Source of the DNA: Candidatus Hydrogenedentota bacterium
GTDB taxonomy: Bacteria; Hydrogenedentota; Hydrogenedentia; Hydrogenedentales; SLHB01
Length of the DNA: 40,328 nucleotides
Reading direction: 5' to 3'
NCBI GenBank assembly: GCA_013359265.1
Contig: JABWCD010000015.1
Span: 1-40,328, forward strand
Positions 7,982-15,679 of this stretch are shown in pieces. Within the stretch, counting starts at the first letter, position 1, and each line of letters begins with the position of its first letter. The translations under genes were made by a program, and so were the position numbers. The notes under the pieces are model-generated. The model was given only the letters and a program-made list of their open reading frames with translations, ran no database searches and was not told the DNA's origin.

Positions 7982-8584
7982 ATGAACAAGCTGATGCGGA
8001 AGTACTACACCTTCATCAATCGGCGGAAGTTTTCGAAGGTAGGGAAGAAAGTCCGCCTGTACGGCGGCGACATCGAAGTAGACGGCAACGTCGAGCTCGG
8101 CGACTACGTGCACATTCGCGACCACTGCGTGTTCCGCACGCGCGGCGAGGGACGCATCGTGTTCAAGGACCGCGCGATGGTGAGCTGGAACGTGATTATC
8201 GAGTGCGGGCAGTACGTCGAGATCGGCGAAAACACCGGACTGGCCGAGGGCGTCATCATTCGCGACGGCACGCACCTCATCTACGGTACGAAAGAGCATT
8301 GGCGGTTCACGCCGTTCATCATCAAGCCGACCATCATCGGGCCGAACTGCTGGATCGGCAGCCGGGCGTACATCAATTACGGCGTGACGATTGGCGAAGG
8401 CGCCGTGATCGGCGTGGGCAGCATCGTGACAAAAGACGTCGGGCCGTACGAGGTGTGGGCCGGTACGCCGGCAAAGTATGTCGCGCACCGGACGGACGAC
8501 GTGCCGCCCGCGAAGCTCGCCGAGGCGCAGGAGTTGCTCGCGCGCGAAGGGATTCGCAAAGACCGGCGAATGGAAGAAATGTAG
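7982..8584 (+). CDS. Hexapeptide-repeat acyltransferase
   Basis: A 200-residue left-handed beta-helix protein of the LbetaH/acetyltransferase family. Hexapeptide turns are visible from about residue 30 (VELGDYVHI, VEIGENTGLA) to 150 (IGPNCWIGSRAYINYGVTIGEGAVIGVGSIVTKDV). The family's closing signature WAGTPAKYV follows at about residue 158. Such enzymes transfer acetyl or other acyl groups to sugars or small molecules; the charged N-terminus and C-terminal helix do not identify the substrate. A strong GGAGGAGA site precedes the ATG. It lies 50 bp after the queD-like gene in the same direction, so it may be co-transcribed, but no functional link to queuosine is evident. Confidence 0.88.
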   Translation: MNKLMRKYYTFINRRKFSKVGKKVRLYGGDIEVDGNVELGDYVHIRDHCVFRTRGEGRIVFKDRAMVSWNVIIECGQYVEIGENTGLAEGVIIRDGTHLIYGTKEHWRFTPFIIKPTIIGPNCWIGSRAYINYGVTIGEGAVIGVGSIVTKDVGPYEVWAGTPAKYVAHRTDDVPPAKLAEAQELLAREGIRKDRRMEEM

Positions 8585-8754
8585 CCGGACCGTTGGCCGC
8601 TCTGCCCGCGATCGGTGCGCGCCAGTAATCGGTGCGCGCCCGCAATCGCCGGACCCGATGCCAAAAAACCAAAGGGACCGGAACGACGGGATGCAAATTG
8701 GCGCGGTCGCGAGGGATACTTGCCTGGAAGAAACCAGTTCCATCAAATGTTTCC

Positions 8755-8782
8755 TTGAATGCGCATGACGATGTGTTAAAAT
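8755..8782 (+). promoter_or_regulatory. Promoter of the short transcription unit
   Basis: TTGAAT (8755-8760) and TAAAAT (8777-8782) with a 16-bp spacer. The predicted start is near 8789. The stretch between the acyltransferase stop and this promoter (8585-8754) has a small imperfect direct repeat (ATCGGTGCGCGCC twice, about 8613-8643) and no gene. Confidence 0.65.
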
Positions 8783-8872
8783 CGGAATGTGCTTAAGGCT
8801 CGTGGCGACGAAGGCGTTCGGTGGTGGACGGCCGGGATGCGCGGCGGCGCCGGGAAGGAGGTGGTCCAGCTT

Positions 8873-8977
8873 ATGTGTAGTCCGAGTACGGGTTCCTACG
8901 CCATGGTTGGACATGCCCTGCATGTCTGCGATCTGGGGAATCTCAACGAGGAGAACCGTTCAGGCCCGTGGCGTTAG
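8873..8977 (+). CDS. Possible 34-residue protein behind an extended Shine-Dalgarno
   Basis: The 34-codon frame starts MCSPSTGSYAM and ends EENRSGPWR, with ATG at 8873. Its leader contains AAGGAGGTGGTCC (8855-8867), which can pair with 13 consecutive bases of the usual bacterial 16S rRNA 3' end with a single G-U pair, 11 nt before the ATG by the GGAGG core. A good promoter lies upstream and an intrinsic terminator downstream, so the transcript should be about 240 nt. I do not recognise the peptide. A frame also opens in phase from GTG 8789. The unit could instead be a non-coding RNA that uses the anti-Shine-Dalgarno complement; it does not show the features of 6S RNA, SRP RNA, tmRNA or RNase P RNA. 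Confidence 0.5.
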   Translation: MCSPSTGSYAMVGHALHVCDLGNLNEENRSGPWR

Positions 8978-9002
8978 GAACGTACACAGGACTGTTTTAC
9001 GA

Positions 9003-9032
9003 GGGGCTGCGTCGTGAGACGCGGCCCCTTTT
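9003..9032 (+). terminator. Rho-independent terminator of the short unit
   Basis: GGGGCTGCGTC (9003-9013), loop GTGA, GACGCGGCCCC (9018-9028), then TTTT. The 11-bp stem has a single G-T pair. It is the clearest intrinsic terminator in the window. Confidence 0.9.
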
Positions 9033-9094
9033 CCATTTTGGGTATCGGGTTTCCGGAGTGGGTTCAACGCAATATCAATTCCAATGTGGCCATT

Positions 9095-9165
9095 CGTGCT
9101 CGTGCTCGGCAGTCGTAATCGGAAGTCAATACTCGATCAACGAGGACAAGAACGAGCGCGAATTC
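9095..9165. repeat. Short hexamer island
   Basis: CGTGCTCGTGCTCGG and CGTAATCGG, followed by the reverse-oriented ACGAGGACAAGAACGAGCGCG. It lies in the spacer between the small unit's terminator and the isomerase-like gene. This is a degraded member of the hexamer family. Confidence 0.6.
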
Positions 9166-9195
9166 CGCCCAGAAGCACGCCGGCGGAAACCGATC

Positions 9196-9978
9196 CTATG
9201 GCCGCGGGTACGCGTAGTTTCCGGTGTAAAGATCGAATAACGTGCGGTAGAACTTCATGAACCGTTCAGGTTCCGAATTGTACGCTATCTCCGCCAGGCA
9301 CCAGCCCCTGTAGTCCATCGCCTTGAGGCGATTGAAAAGGTCCTGCCACGGATACTGATACACGCCGATTTCGTTGATATGGACGTGCTCAATCGCGTCT
9401 TTCAACAAATCGAAGTTGGCGGCGATCGACTTGTTCTCGTCCATATCCGTGCCGTTCGAGTTCCAGCACGCGACCACGTATGGATGGTCGGCGTGATCGA
9501 GGATCGCCCGCATGTTCCTGGGATCGCTGGTGCCTTTGCCGTGGACCTCGATCCGGACCTTGACGCCGATCCCCTCCGAGAATACGGCAACCTGGCGCGC
9601 CGCCTTACCGATCTGTTCAAGCGTCTTCTCGACGGGCACGCCCTCGGGCAGGCCGTTCGGACGGACCTTGATTCCATTCGTGCCGAGGTCCGCGGCCAAC
9701 TGGGCGTATTGGATCGCGCCCTCGATATTTTGCTTCACAACCGCGGGATCGGCGCTGTGAAACTCGTACGTCGATCCGAGGCCGGCGATCGTGACCGGGG
9801 AATCCTCGAATCGCTTGCGCACCTCGGCGCGCTGTTGCGGCGTGAGTTCGAGTTCAACGCCGTGCTTGTGCGTGGTACGGAGTTCGACGCCCTCAAGCCC
9901 CGTCTTCTGGCAAAAGTCGATAAGCGTGGGCAGGTCCATGTCCTTGCCCATGTTGTAGGTGACCGTTCCCAGGCGCAT
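9196..9978 (-). CDS. Sugar phosphate isomerase/epimerase-like TIM-barrel protein
   Basis: A 260-residue member of the xylose-isomerase-like/AP-endonuclease-2 superfamily. It begins with the family start (RLGTVTYNMGKDMDLPTLIDFCQKTGLEGVELR). Metal-ligand-type motifs are seen as RIEVHGKG (about 145-152), WNSNGTDMDENKS and HVHINEIG (about 198-205), and it ends with a WCLAEIAYNSEP segment carrying the last acidic residue. No signal peptide is evident. A strong AGGAGA site precedes the ATG. The substrate is unknown; the superfamily includes sugar epimerases and many uncharacterised proteins common in PVC-type genomes. It stands alone, 115 bp from the acc operon's last gene. Confidence 0.85.
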   Translation of the reverse strand: MRLGTVTYNMGKDMDLPTLIDFCQKTGLEGVELRTTHKHGVELELTPQQRAEVRKRFEDSPVTIAGLGSTYEFHSADPAVVKQNIEGAIQYAQLAADLGTNGIKVRPNGLPEGVPVEKTLEQIGKAARQVAVFSEGIGVKVRIEVHGKGTSDPRNMRAILDHADHPYVVACWNSNGTDMDENKSIAANFDLLKDAIEHVHINEIGVYQYPWQDLFNRLKAMDYRGWCLAEIAYNSEPERFMKFYRTLFDLYTGNYAYPRP

Positions 9979-10094
9979 GACGTCTCCTTCCTCGGTATAG
10001 CGCGCGTACAGCTATGTCAGGGTGGCGAACGCGGGGCGGTTCTCCAAATACGCGGCTCGGACGGATCCTCGCGCCACCCATTGCGATCGTATCG

Positions 10095-11027
10095 TTATGG
10101 CGATGCGATGGTGTTTGGCTTCGGCTCGTCGTCTTGGGTTTCACCGGTTTCTACGGCGAGTGACTGGAACGACGTTTCGCCCGGCGTGTCATCTCCGACT
10201 GGTGCAACGTCGTGCGCGGTGTCCACACTCGATGCCCGCGCGTGTTCGAGTTCCTGCGCTTCTTCGTAGGTGAGCAAATCGGACGAATGAGTCACGCCCG
10301 CCTCCGGATCGGGCTGGGCCGGCGCGGCGGCATATTCGTCTTCGTCTGCTTCCGCGTCTTCCCCTTCGTAGGCAGTCGAAGCCGCAGCGAGTGTGCCCGC
10401 GGCGACCGGGACCGCCGCGGCGGCCGGTGTAACCGTACGCTCGACCGGGGCGACGGTCTTTTCCGCGGCGGCGAATATGCCGTTCAACGATTCCGCGGTC
10501 TGCGTCGGATCGATGAGTACATCCTGGATGCTTACGTCGACGGTCATGACCTCGTCGGCGCCCAGAATCTGCCGGGACACCTTTTCAATGAACTCGCGCA
10601 GGCGCTCGGCGGTCTCACGCGTGCTGCTGTCCGCCGGTTTCTTGAGCGAGACGGCGGCCACGATGCCCACCTTGCGGTTGTTGTCCTTCGGCGTGACCTC
10701 GACGGATACCCGCTTGACCATCGGCAACTTCGCGATCGTTTTGCGGAGCGAGACTTCGAACGGATCGATTTGGATCGATACCGTGCCCGTCGGACCCGCG
10801 AACGATATGCCGCGGCCCTTGCGGCGAAACAGATCGAACGGAAGCAGCGTAACGATTCCGAGCGCGGCGGCCGTGCACCCAATCAAGAGACAGGCCATCC
10901 ACCTTTCGGGAAGCGTTGCGGCGTACTCGCCCATCTGCTGGTTAAACGGCAACGCCGCGACCGCCGCGCCTGCCGCAATCATAGCGATTGAGATCAGATA
11001 CAAAAACACACGTTGTACGATGCGCAT
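10095..11027 (-). CDS. AmaP-like membrane protein (Asp23 anchor family)
   Basis: A 310-residue membrane protein. Two transmembrane helices are predicted at residues 7-28 and 43-63, followed by a domain of about 110 residues (65-175, beginning GRGISFAGPTGTVSIQIDPFEVSLRKTIAKLP) that resembles AmaP/Asp23-type domains. The final 130 residues are an acidic, Ala/Glu/Pro-rich, low-complexity tail. AmaP anchors the envelope-stress protein Asp23 in Firmicutes. No separate Asp23 gene is visible here. The gene starts 30 bp after accC and is the last gene of the pepP-efp-accB-accC string, so it is probably co-expressed with fatty-acid synthesis genes. Family assignment rests on the TM-TM-domain layout and context. 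Confidence 0.65.
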   Translation of the reverse strand: MRIVQRVFLYLISIAMIAAGAAVAALPFNQQMGEYAATLPERWMACLLIGCTAAALGIVTLLPFDLFRRKGRGISFAGPTGTVSIQIDPFEVSLRKTIAKLPMVKRVSVEVTPKDNNRKVGIVAAVSLKKPADSSTRETAERLREFIEKVSRQILGADEVMTVDVSIQDVLIDPTQTAESLNGIFAAAEKTVAPVERTVTPAAAAVPVAAGTLAAASTAYEGEDAEADEDEYAAAPAQPDPEAGVTHSSDLLTYEEAQELEHARASSVDTAHDVAPVGDDTPGETSFQSLAVETGETQDDEPKPNTIASP

Positions 11028-11057
11028 GATTGCAGCCCTTCGCGGCGCGCGCCGCGG

Positions 11058-12401
11058 TTACTTCGGTTTCGTAACGAACTGGTCGATCAATTCCGGCGAC
11101 AAATCGCCGCGGCGGAACCGGTCGCTCAACAGGATCTTCGCGCAGAGTTGCGCCGTCGTTTTGACGCCAACCACCGTAAACTCCTGCAGCGCTCCCGCGA
11201 GCCGGTGGATGGCCTCCTCGCGATCGTTCCCGTGCGCGATCACCTTCGCCAAAAGCGAATCATAATAGCGCGGAACCGTGTACCCGGGAAAGATGTGGCT
11301 GTCCACGCGGATTCCAGGCCCGCCGGGGATGTGGCATTTCGCGATCGTGCCGGGACTGGGCGCGAAGTTGGCGTCCGGGTCTTCGGCATACACGCGCGCC
11401 TCGATGGCGTGGCCCTGGAAGCGCGGAGACGTGACGCGCAGGGGCTCGCCCGCGGCAATGTGAATCTGTTCCTTCACGAGATCGATGCCCGTGACTTCTT
11501 CCGTTACGGGATGTTCGACCTGGATGCGCGCGTTGAATTCGATGAAGTAAAAGGAGCCGTCCTGCGAGACGAGGAATTCGGCGGTTCCCGCATTCGAGTA
11601 ACCCATCGACTTCGCGGCGCGGTACGCGGCCTTCGACATTTTCGCGCGCATCGAGTTCGTCAGGCGCGGTGACGGCGTCTCTTCGATCAGCTTTTGGTGC
11701 CTGCGCTGGATAGTGCACTCGCGCTCGCCAAGCGTAACGATTCGGCCATGCTCGTCGGCAAGGACCTGTATTTCGACGTGGCGCGCGTTCTCCAAGAACT
11801 TTTCGATGTATACGCCGTCATCGCCGAACGCGGCCTGTGCTTCGACGGCCGCCATCGACACCGCCTTTTGCAGGGCGACATCGTTGTGCGCGATGCGCAT
11901 CCCTTTGCCGCCGCCGCCGGACGCGGCCTTCACCAGCACGGGAAAGCCGATCTGCTTCGCGATCGTCATGGCTTCGCCCGCGTTCTTGATGATGCCTTCG
12001 CTGCCGGGGACCACCGGAACGCCCGCCGCCTTCACCTTCGAGCGGCACGCGGCTTTATCGCCGCTGAGCGAGATGGCCTCCGGACTCGGGCCGATAAATC
12101 CAATGTTGCATTCCCGGCACATCGCGGCGAACTTCGGGTTCTCCGAGAGAAACCCGTAGCCGGGATGAATCGCGTGCGCGTCGCAGATTTCGGCGGCGGT
12201 GATGATCGCGGGAATGAGAAGATAACTTTCCGCCGCGCTTGGCGGCCCGATGCAAATGCTCTCGTCGGCGAGAGACGCGTGAAGGCATTCCGCGTCCGCC
12301 TGCGAGTAGACGGCAATGGACGAAATTCCCATCTCGCGGCACGCGCGAATCACCCGAACGGCGATTTCGCCGCGGTTGGCTATGAGTATTCGGCGGAACA
12401 T
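11058..12401 (-). CDS. accC: Biotin carboxylase subunit of acetyl-CoA carboxylase
   Basis: AccC carboxylates the biotin of AccB with ATP and bicarbonate, the first half of malonyl-CoA synthesis. The 447-residue length from the start at 12401 fits the family. It has the N-terminal domain motif RRILIANRGEIAVRVIRACRE and HPGYGFLSENPKFA at about 75-90. The ATP-grasp loop ASGGGGKGMR lies at about 160, and the catalytic region FNARIQVEHPVTEEVTG at about 286-302, including the essential Arg in RIQVEH. A TTG four codons upstream would also be in frame; the ATG matches the usual protein start. In most bacteria accB directly precedes accC; here a four-helix-bundle gene lies between them. Confidence 0.97.
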   Translation of the reverse strand: MFRRILIANRGEIAVRVIRACREMGISSIAVYSQADAECLHASLADESICIGPPSAAESYLLIPAIITAAEICDAHAIHPGYGFLSENPKFAAMCRECNIGFIGPSPEAISLSGDKAACRSKVKAAGVPVVPGSEGIIKNAGEAMTIAKQIGFPVLVKAASGGGGKGMRIAHNDVALQKAVSMAAVEAQAAFGDDGVYIEKFLENARHVEIQVLADEHGRIVTLGERECTIQRRHQKLIEETPSPRLTNSMRAKMSKAAYRAAKSMGYSNAGTAEFLVSQDGSFYFIEFNARIQVEHPVTEEVTGIDLVKEQIHIAAGEPLRVTSPRFQGHAIEARVYAEDPDANFAPSPGTIAKCHIPGGPGIRVDSHIFPGYTVPRYYDSLLAKVIAHGNDREEAIHRLAGALQEFTVVGVKTTAQLCAKILLSDRFRRGDLSPELIDQFVTKPK

Positions 12402-12448
12402 TTCTTCTCGCAATTAGACGTCATACGCACCAATTCGCTGCAACTTGC

Positions 12449-12886
12449 CTAGACGTGCTCGTGCTCCTGCTCGTCATCGTACTCGATACTCGAATCCTCG
12501 CCGTACGATTCGCCATCTTCGCGTGCGACCGATTCGCGAGGTTCAGTCATTTTAGAAAGCATCGCGACTATTCGCAGCAAAAAGTCTTTTCCCGGCGCAA
12601 TCTGACTTCTGTCGCATGCACTTACTGTGACGAGCACATCCAAAATGGCCGCGCACTCCATTGCGGAGCCGCGTGCTATTTCGAGGAACCGGCGGCGCTC
12701 CGCGGCAAACCGTTTGCCGTTGCCCTCAGCAATGTTCAGCGGGATCGATTGACTCGCGCGAATCAACTGGTCGCGAGCATTTCGATGGGCCGGAGGTATC
12801 GACTTCTCAAGCTCGTTGACAAAGCGGACGAACTCTAAGCTTGCCTTGTAGACATCGAGCTTCTCGTGATCAAATTGGGGAGTCAC
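12449..12886 (-). CDS. Four-helix bundle protein (S23/TIGR02436 family) inserted in the acc operon
   Basis: The product carries the family pattern LDVYKASLEFVRFVNELEK, RNARDQLIRASQSIPLNIAEGNG, and then RRRFLEIARGSAMECAAILDVL. This family forms small helical pentamers and was first noted in intervening sequences of 23S rRNA genes; the Avd protein of diversity-generating retroelements is related. Its biochemical role is unclear. The start is uncertain: GTG at 12886 gives 145 residues and the normal N-terminus, while the frame is open to GTG at 12949. That extension and the last 10 or so residues (YDDEQEHEHV) are encoded by hexamer-repeat DNA. Neither start has a good ribosome binding site. The gene separates accB from accC. 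Confidence 0.85.
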   Translation of the reverse strand: MTPQFDHEKLDVYKASLEFVRFVNELEKSIPPAHRNARDQLIRASQSIPLNIAEGNGKRFAAERRRFLEIARGSAMECAAILDVLVTVSACDRSQIAPGKDFLLRIVAMLSKMTEPRESVAREDGESYGEDSSIEYDDEQEHEHV

Positions 12887-12955
12887 TGGTCGCGCGCGCA
12901 AATTCGAGTATCGAGTTCGATTACGAGGGACGAGCAGGAGCACGAGCACGAAATC
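12453..12955. mobile_element. Inverted-repeat-bounded unit carrying the four-helix-bundle gene
   Basis: The left end (12453-12500) reads CGTGCTCGTGCTCCTGCTCGT..CTCGATACTCGAAT. The reverse complement of the right end (about 12906-12945) reads the same, with 20-plus identical outer bases and a 14-base identical inner block around a small indel. The roughly 500-bp unit sits between accB and accC, which are normally adjacent. No transposase is present, so if mobile it would be non-autonomous. Alternatively the flanks are independent hexamer islands, as elsewhere in the window. Confidence 0.45.
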
Positions 12956-13001
12956 TCGTTTGGCGTCTGAAAGTTGGACGTGAGTAGTTTCATCATTCGC
13001 A

Positions 13002-13493
13002 TCATTCCACCGGCTTCACCGCAAACAACGGCTGGTTGTACTCCACCGGTTCCCCGTTCTCGACCAGCACATTCACAATCGTGCACTTAAACTTCGCCGC
13101 GACCTCGTTCATCAGCTTCATCGCCTCGACGATGCACACCGTCTGATTTTCCTCGACGGTGTCGCCGGGCTTTACAAAAGGCGGATCGCCGGGGCTGGGC
13201 GAGGCGTAAAACACGCCGACCATGGGCGATTCGATGATGACGATCCCTTCGTCCTGCTCGGGTTCGGCGTCCTGGACCGGCGGCGCGGCAGGGCCGGAAG
13301 GCGCCTGCGCGACTGGCGCGGACACCGCGATGGGCGCCGCAGACGGCATGTGCGCGATAAGTTGCGGTGGGGCGACGACGTGCGGGGCCGCCTTGGTGAG
13401 GCGAATCCGACGGCCCTCTTCTTCAATTTCTATTTCGGAGAGACCGGACGATTCAAAAATTCCGATCAGCTCGCGGAGTTTATCGAGTTCCAA
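13002..13493 (-). CDS. accB: Biotin carboxyl carrier protein of acetyl-CoA carboxylase
   Basis: AccB carries the biotin that shuttles CO2 between AccC and the carboxyltransferase. The C-terminal biotinyl domain (about residues 83-161) has the canonical EAMKLMNEV motif with biotinylated Lys126. The N-terminal 35 residues (ELDKLRELIGIFESSGLSEIEIEEEG) match the family start, and a Pro/Ala-rich linker connects them. The frame opens at 13652 inside efp, but the likely start is TTG at 13493, 7 nt after a GGGAGGG ribosome binding site and just past the efp stop, giving 163 residues. It belongs to the pepP-efp-accB-accC operon. Confidence 0.93.
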   Translation of the reverse strand: MELDKLRELIGIFESSGLSEIEIEEEGRRIRLTKAAPHVVAPPQLIAHMPSAAPIAVSAPVAQAPSGPAAPPVQDAEPEQDEGIVIIESPMVGVFYASPSPGDPPFVKPGDTVEENQTVCIVEAMKLMNEVAAKFKCTIVNVLVENGEPVEYNQPLFAVKPVE

Positions 13494-13524
13494 CTCGCAG
13501 CCCTCCCGAGGGACTACTGCGCGG

Positions 13525-14082
13525 CTAGGCGCGTTCGATGTATTGGGCGGTGCGGGTATCCACTTTGATGACCTCGCCTTCGCCGATGAATAGGGGTACT
13601 TGAACGACTGCGCCCGTTTCAAGCGTGGCCGGCTTGGTCCCGCCGGTCGCACGGTCGCCCTGGATGCCGGGGTCGCACTTCGTGATCTTCAGCGTGACCG
13701 CGATCGGCACCTTGACCATGATGACCTTCCCGTCGTGAAACACGAGGTTGATCATCATGTTTTCCTTGAACCATTTCGCGTTGTCGCCGACCGTGGCCTC
13801 GCCGACGGGAATCTGTTCGTACGACTCGGGATCCATGAAGTGATAAAGGTCGCCGTCGTGGTAGAGGTACTGCCACCCGGATTCCTCGAGCCGCACATCT
13901 TCCATCTTTTCCCCGGACCGGAACGTCTTTTCGATAATGCGGCCGGTCAAGACATTCTTAAACCGGGTGCGCACGAACGCGCCGCCCTTGCCCGGTTTGA
14001 CGTGCTGAAACTCGACAATTTCCATCAACTGGCCATCAAGGTTGACGACCAGACCGTTGCGAAAGTCCGCGGTCGAAATCAT
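13525..14082 (-). CDS. efp: Translation elongation factor P
   Basis: EF-P relieves ribosome stalling at polyproline stretches. The 185 residues from the ATG at 14082 match the usual length and give the KOW-like N-terminal domain, two OB domains (DGDLYHFMDPESYEQIPV, then GDRATGGTKPATLETGAVVQVPLFI) and the C-terminal IKVDTRTAQYIERA signature. The tip loop is KPGKGGAF with a lysine (K32) at the position modified in many bacteria; no epmA/epmB or earP homologue is in the window. The start overlaps the pepP stop by 4 bp (ATGA), indicating translational coupling, and accB follows at once. Confidence 0.97.
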   Translation of the reverse strand: MISTADFRNGLVVNLDGQLMEIVEFQHVKPGKGGAFVRTRFKNVLTGRIIEKTFRSGEKMEDVRLEESGWQYLYHDGDLYHFMDPESYEQIPVGEATVGDNAKWFKENMMINLVFHDGKVIMVKVPIAVTLKITKCDPGIQGDRATGGTKPATLETGAVVQVPLFIGEGEVIKVDTRTAQYIERA

Positions 14083-15161
14083 GTTCCCAGAATCCTCAGT
14101 TCCTTTGGCGCCCTGCTCAGGTTTTCGCACCCGTCCTCGGTCACCACCACGAGGTCCTCGATGCGCACTCCCCCCTGCCCGGGAATGTAGATGCCCGGCT
14201 CGACCGTCACCACCATGCCTGGCGCAAGCACAGCCGTCGACTCAGGGTTAAGGCGCGGGGACTCGTGGATTTCAATCCCGACACCGTGACCCAAACCATG
14301 GCCAAAGTGTTTGCCATGGCCCCCTTGCGCGATGATGTCGCGCGCGACGGCGTCGACTTCACGGCAGGGTTTCCCGGGCCCGACGGCCTCGAGCGCGCGG
14401 CGTTGCGCGGTCAGCGTGAGCTGGTAAATCTCCTCAAACCAAGCGCCGGGGATCGTACCGAAGGCAAAAGTACGAGTCAAATCAGAACAGTACCCGTCGA
14501 ACTTGCACCCGAAGTCAAGCAGCACGATGTCGCCCCGTTCCAAGGGTTTATCCCCCGGCTGGGCGTGCGGCAACGAACTCTTCGGCCCGAACGCGGCAAT
14601 CGTGTCGAACGACGCCCCGGACGCCCCCCGCGCCTTGAACTCGTACTCGAACTCCGCGGCCAGCTCGCGCTCGGTAATTCCCGGCTTCAAGTCCTCAATC
14701 ATGTCCGCCAGGACACCTTCCGCCAACTGTCCCGCCGCCCGAATCGTGTCAATCTCCTCCTTCGACTTCACCATACGCAGCGGACCGATGATGTCCGGGA
14801 CAGCCCGGAGCTGGCCGGAATACGCCGACTTCACATAGTCCAGTTCAGCCACCGTCATATACCCCGGCTCGAACGCGGCGCTCTCGGCGCCAAGCGCCGC
14901 CAGCTTCTCCCCCGCCCGCACCTGGATGTTGCCGGGAACTTCCTGCAGCGTGAACCCCGTCACCTGGGTCGCCGCCTGCTCCGTGTAGCGAAAGTCGTTC
15001 AGAAAGATCGCGTCGGACTGCGTCACAATGATCGCCGACGTAGACCCCCGAAACCCCGACAACCACTGGTTCGTCGCCGGCGCAAAACTGAGAAACGCAT
15101 CGCACCCGGAATCGGCAAGGCGGGTACGAACGGAAGCTAAAGGTAATGGACTGTGCACCAC
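14079..15161 (-). CDS. Xaa-Pro aminopeptidase (M24 family)
   Basis: A cytosolic dinuclear-metal peptidase that removes N-terminal residues before proline. It has 360 residues with a creatinase-like N-terminal domain (1-125) and a pita-bread catalytic domain. Metal ligands are visible as the two Asp of LLDFGCKFDGYCSDLTRTF (about 220-235), His of HGLGHGVGIEIHE (about 285-300), Glu of VTVEPGIY and Glu of VRIEDLVVV. It starts with GTG-GTG after a GGAG site. It begins 23 bp after the DUF3368 gene's stop and overlaps efp by 4 bp, the standard head of the pepP-efp-accB-accC operon. Confidence 0.93.
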   Translation of the reverse strand: MVHSPLPLASVRTRLADSGCDAFLSFAPATNQWLSGFRGSTSAIIVTQSDAIFLNDFRYTEQAATQVTGFTLQEVPGNIQVRAGEKLAALGAESAAFEPGYMTVAELDYVKSAYSGQLRAVPDIIGPLRMVKSKEEIDTIRAAGQLAEGVLADMIEDLKPGITERELAAEFEYEFKARGASGASFDTIAAFGPKSSLPHAQPGDKPLERGDIVLLDFGCKFDGYCSDLTRTFAFGTIPGAWFEEIYQLTLTAQRRALEAVGPGKPCREVDAVARDIIAQGGHGKHFGHGLGHGVGIEIHESPRLNPESTAVLAPGMVVTVEPGIYIPGQGGVRIEDLVVVTEDGCENLSRAPKELRILGT

Positions 15162-15184
15162 GAAATCTCCGATAGTTTGCGCTA

Positions 15185-15679
15185 TTAACTGGGATCTATT
15201 TCGCCCGTTGCCGTCAGTATCGAAGAATACGTCTTATCCGATAGATAGAACCCAACCGATCGAAGCTTATCCATAATTGGCCGGACGGTCACTAATCGCC
15301 CTTGCGCTTTGGCTTCTCGAAGAACACCGAGGGTACCCATAAATGGGAGCTGAAGCGACTCCGCCATTTTACGCGCTGCCTTGTCATCAAGGACTGCAAT
15401 CGAATTCGATCGCTCAAGCGCGAGTGAAAGAACGTCTAACTCTCCAGGTCCGAGATCGGAATCACAAAGTTCTTGGTGCCTGTGCTGCGGTTCGCTGACA
15501 GTCAACCAAGGCATCCGCGACATGTCTGGCAAATTGACGCCTAATGTCCGCCCAATATCAAGCTCGCGCGCGACAGATCTTGGAATCGAAACGCGCGCGG
15601 CCAATTCCGGCAAAAGATTCAGCAGACCAGCGAGATGCAGATACTGGATCGGCGAGGTATCACAAATCAGATGGGCCAA
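15185..15679 (-). CDS. PIN-like toxin (DUF3368 family)
   Basis: A 164-residue PIN-domain protein, probably a toxin RNase. The acidic PIN pattern is visible: CDTSPIQYLHLAGLLNLL at the start (Asp7), PRSVARELDIG with Glu near residue 40, GPGELDVLSLALE (Glu near 80) and AVLDDKAARKMAESLQLPFMGTLGVL. These are hallmarks of DUF3368. It overlaps the 3' end of the UPF0175 gene by 20 bp, the usual antitoxin-toxin arrangement for this pair. Its target is unknown. It sits directly upstream of pepP with a 23-bp gap, so read-through into the efp-acc operon is possible. Confidence 0.85.
   Translation of the reverse strand: MAHLICDTSPIQYLHLAGLLNLLPELAARVSIPRSVARELDIGRTLGVNLPDMSRMPWLTVSEPQHRHQELCDSDLGPGELDVLSLALERSNSIAVLDDKAARKMAESLQLPFMGTLGVLREAKAQGRLVTVRPIMDKLRSVGFYLSDKTYSSILTATGEIDPS

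Noticed and set aside
8789-9032. 6S RNA, SRP RNA, tmRNA or RNase P RNA
   Set aside because: The short unit lacks the SRP GGAAG..AGCAG apical motif, the 6S long helix with central bubble, the tmRNA tRNA-like ends and the RNase P core.
10020-10080. Terminator after the acc operon
   Set aside because: GGGTGGCG and CGCCACCC are complementary, but the loop is over 40 nt and no T-tract follows on either strand.
12449-12949. Avd component of a diversity-generating retroelement
   Set aside because: The four-helix fold is related to Avd, but no reverse transcriptase, template repeat or variable repeat is visible nearby.
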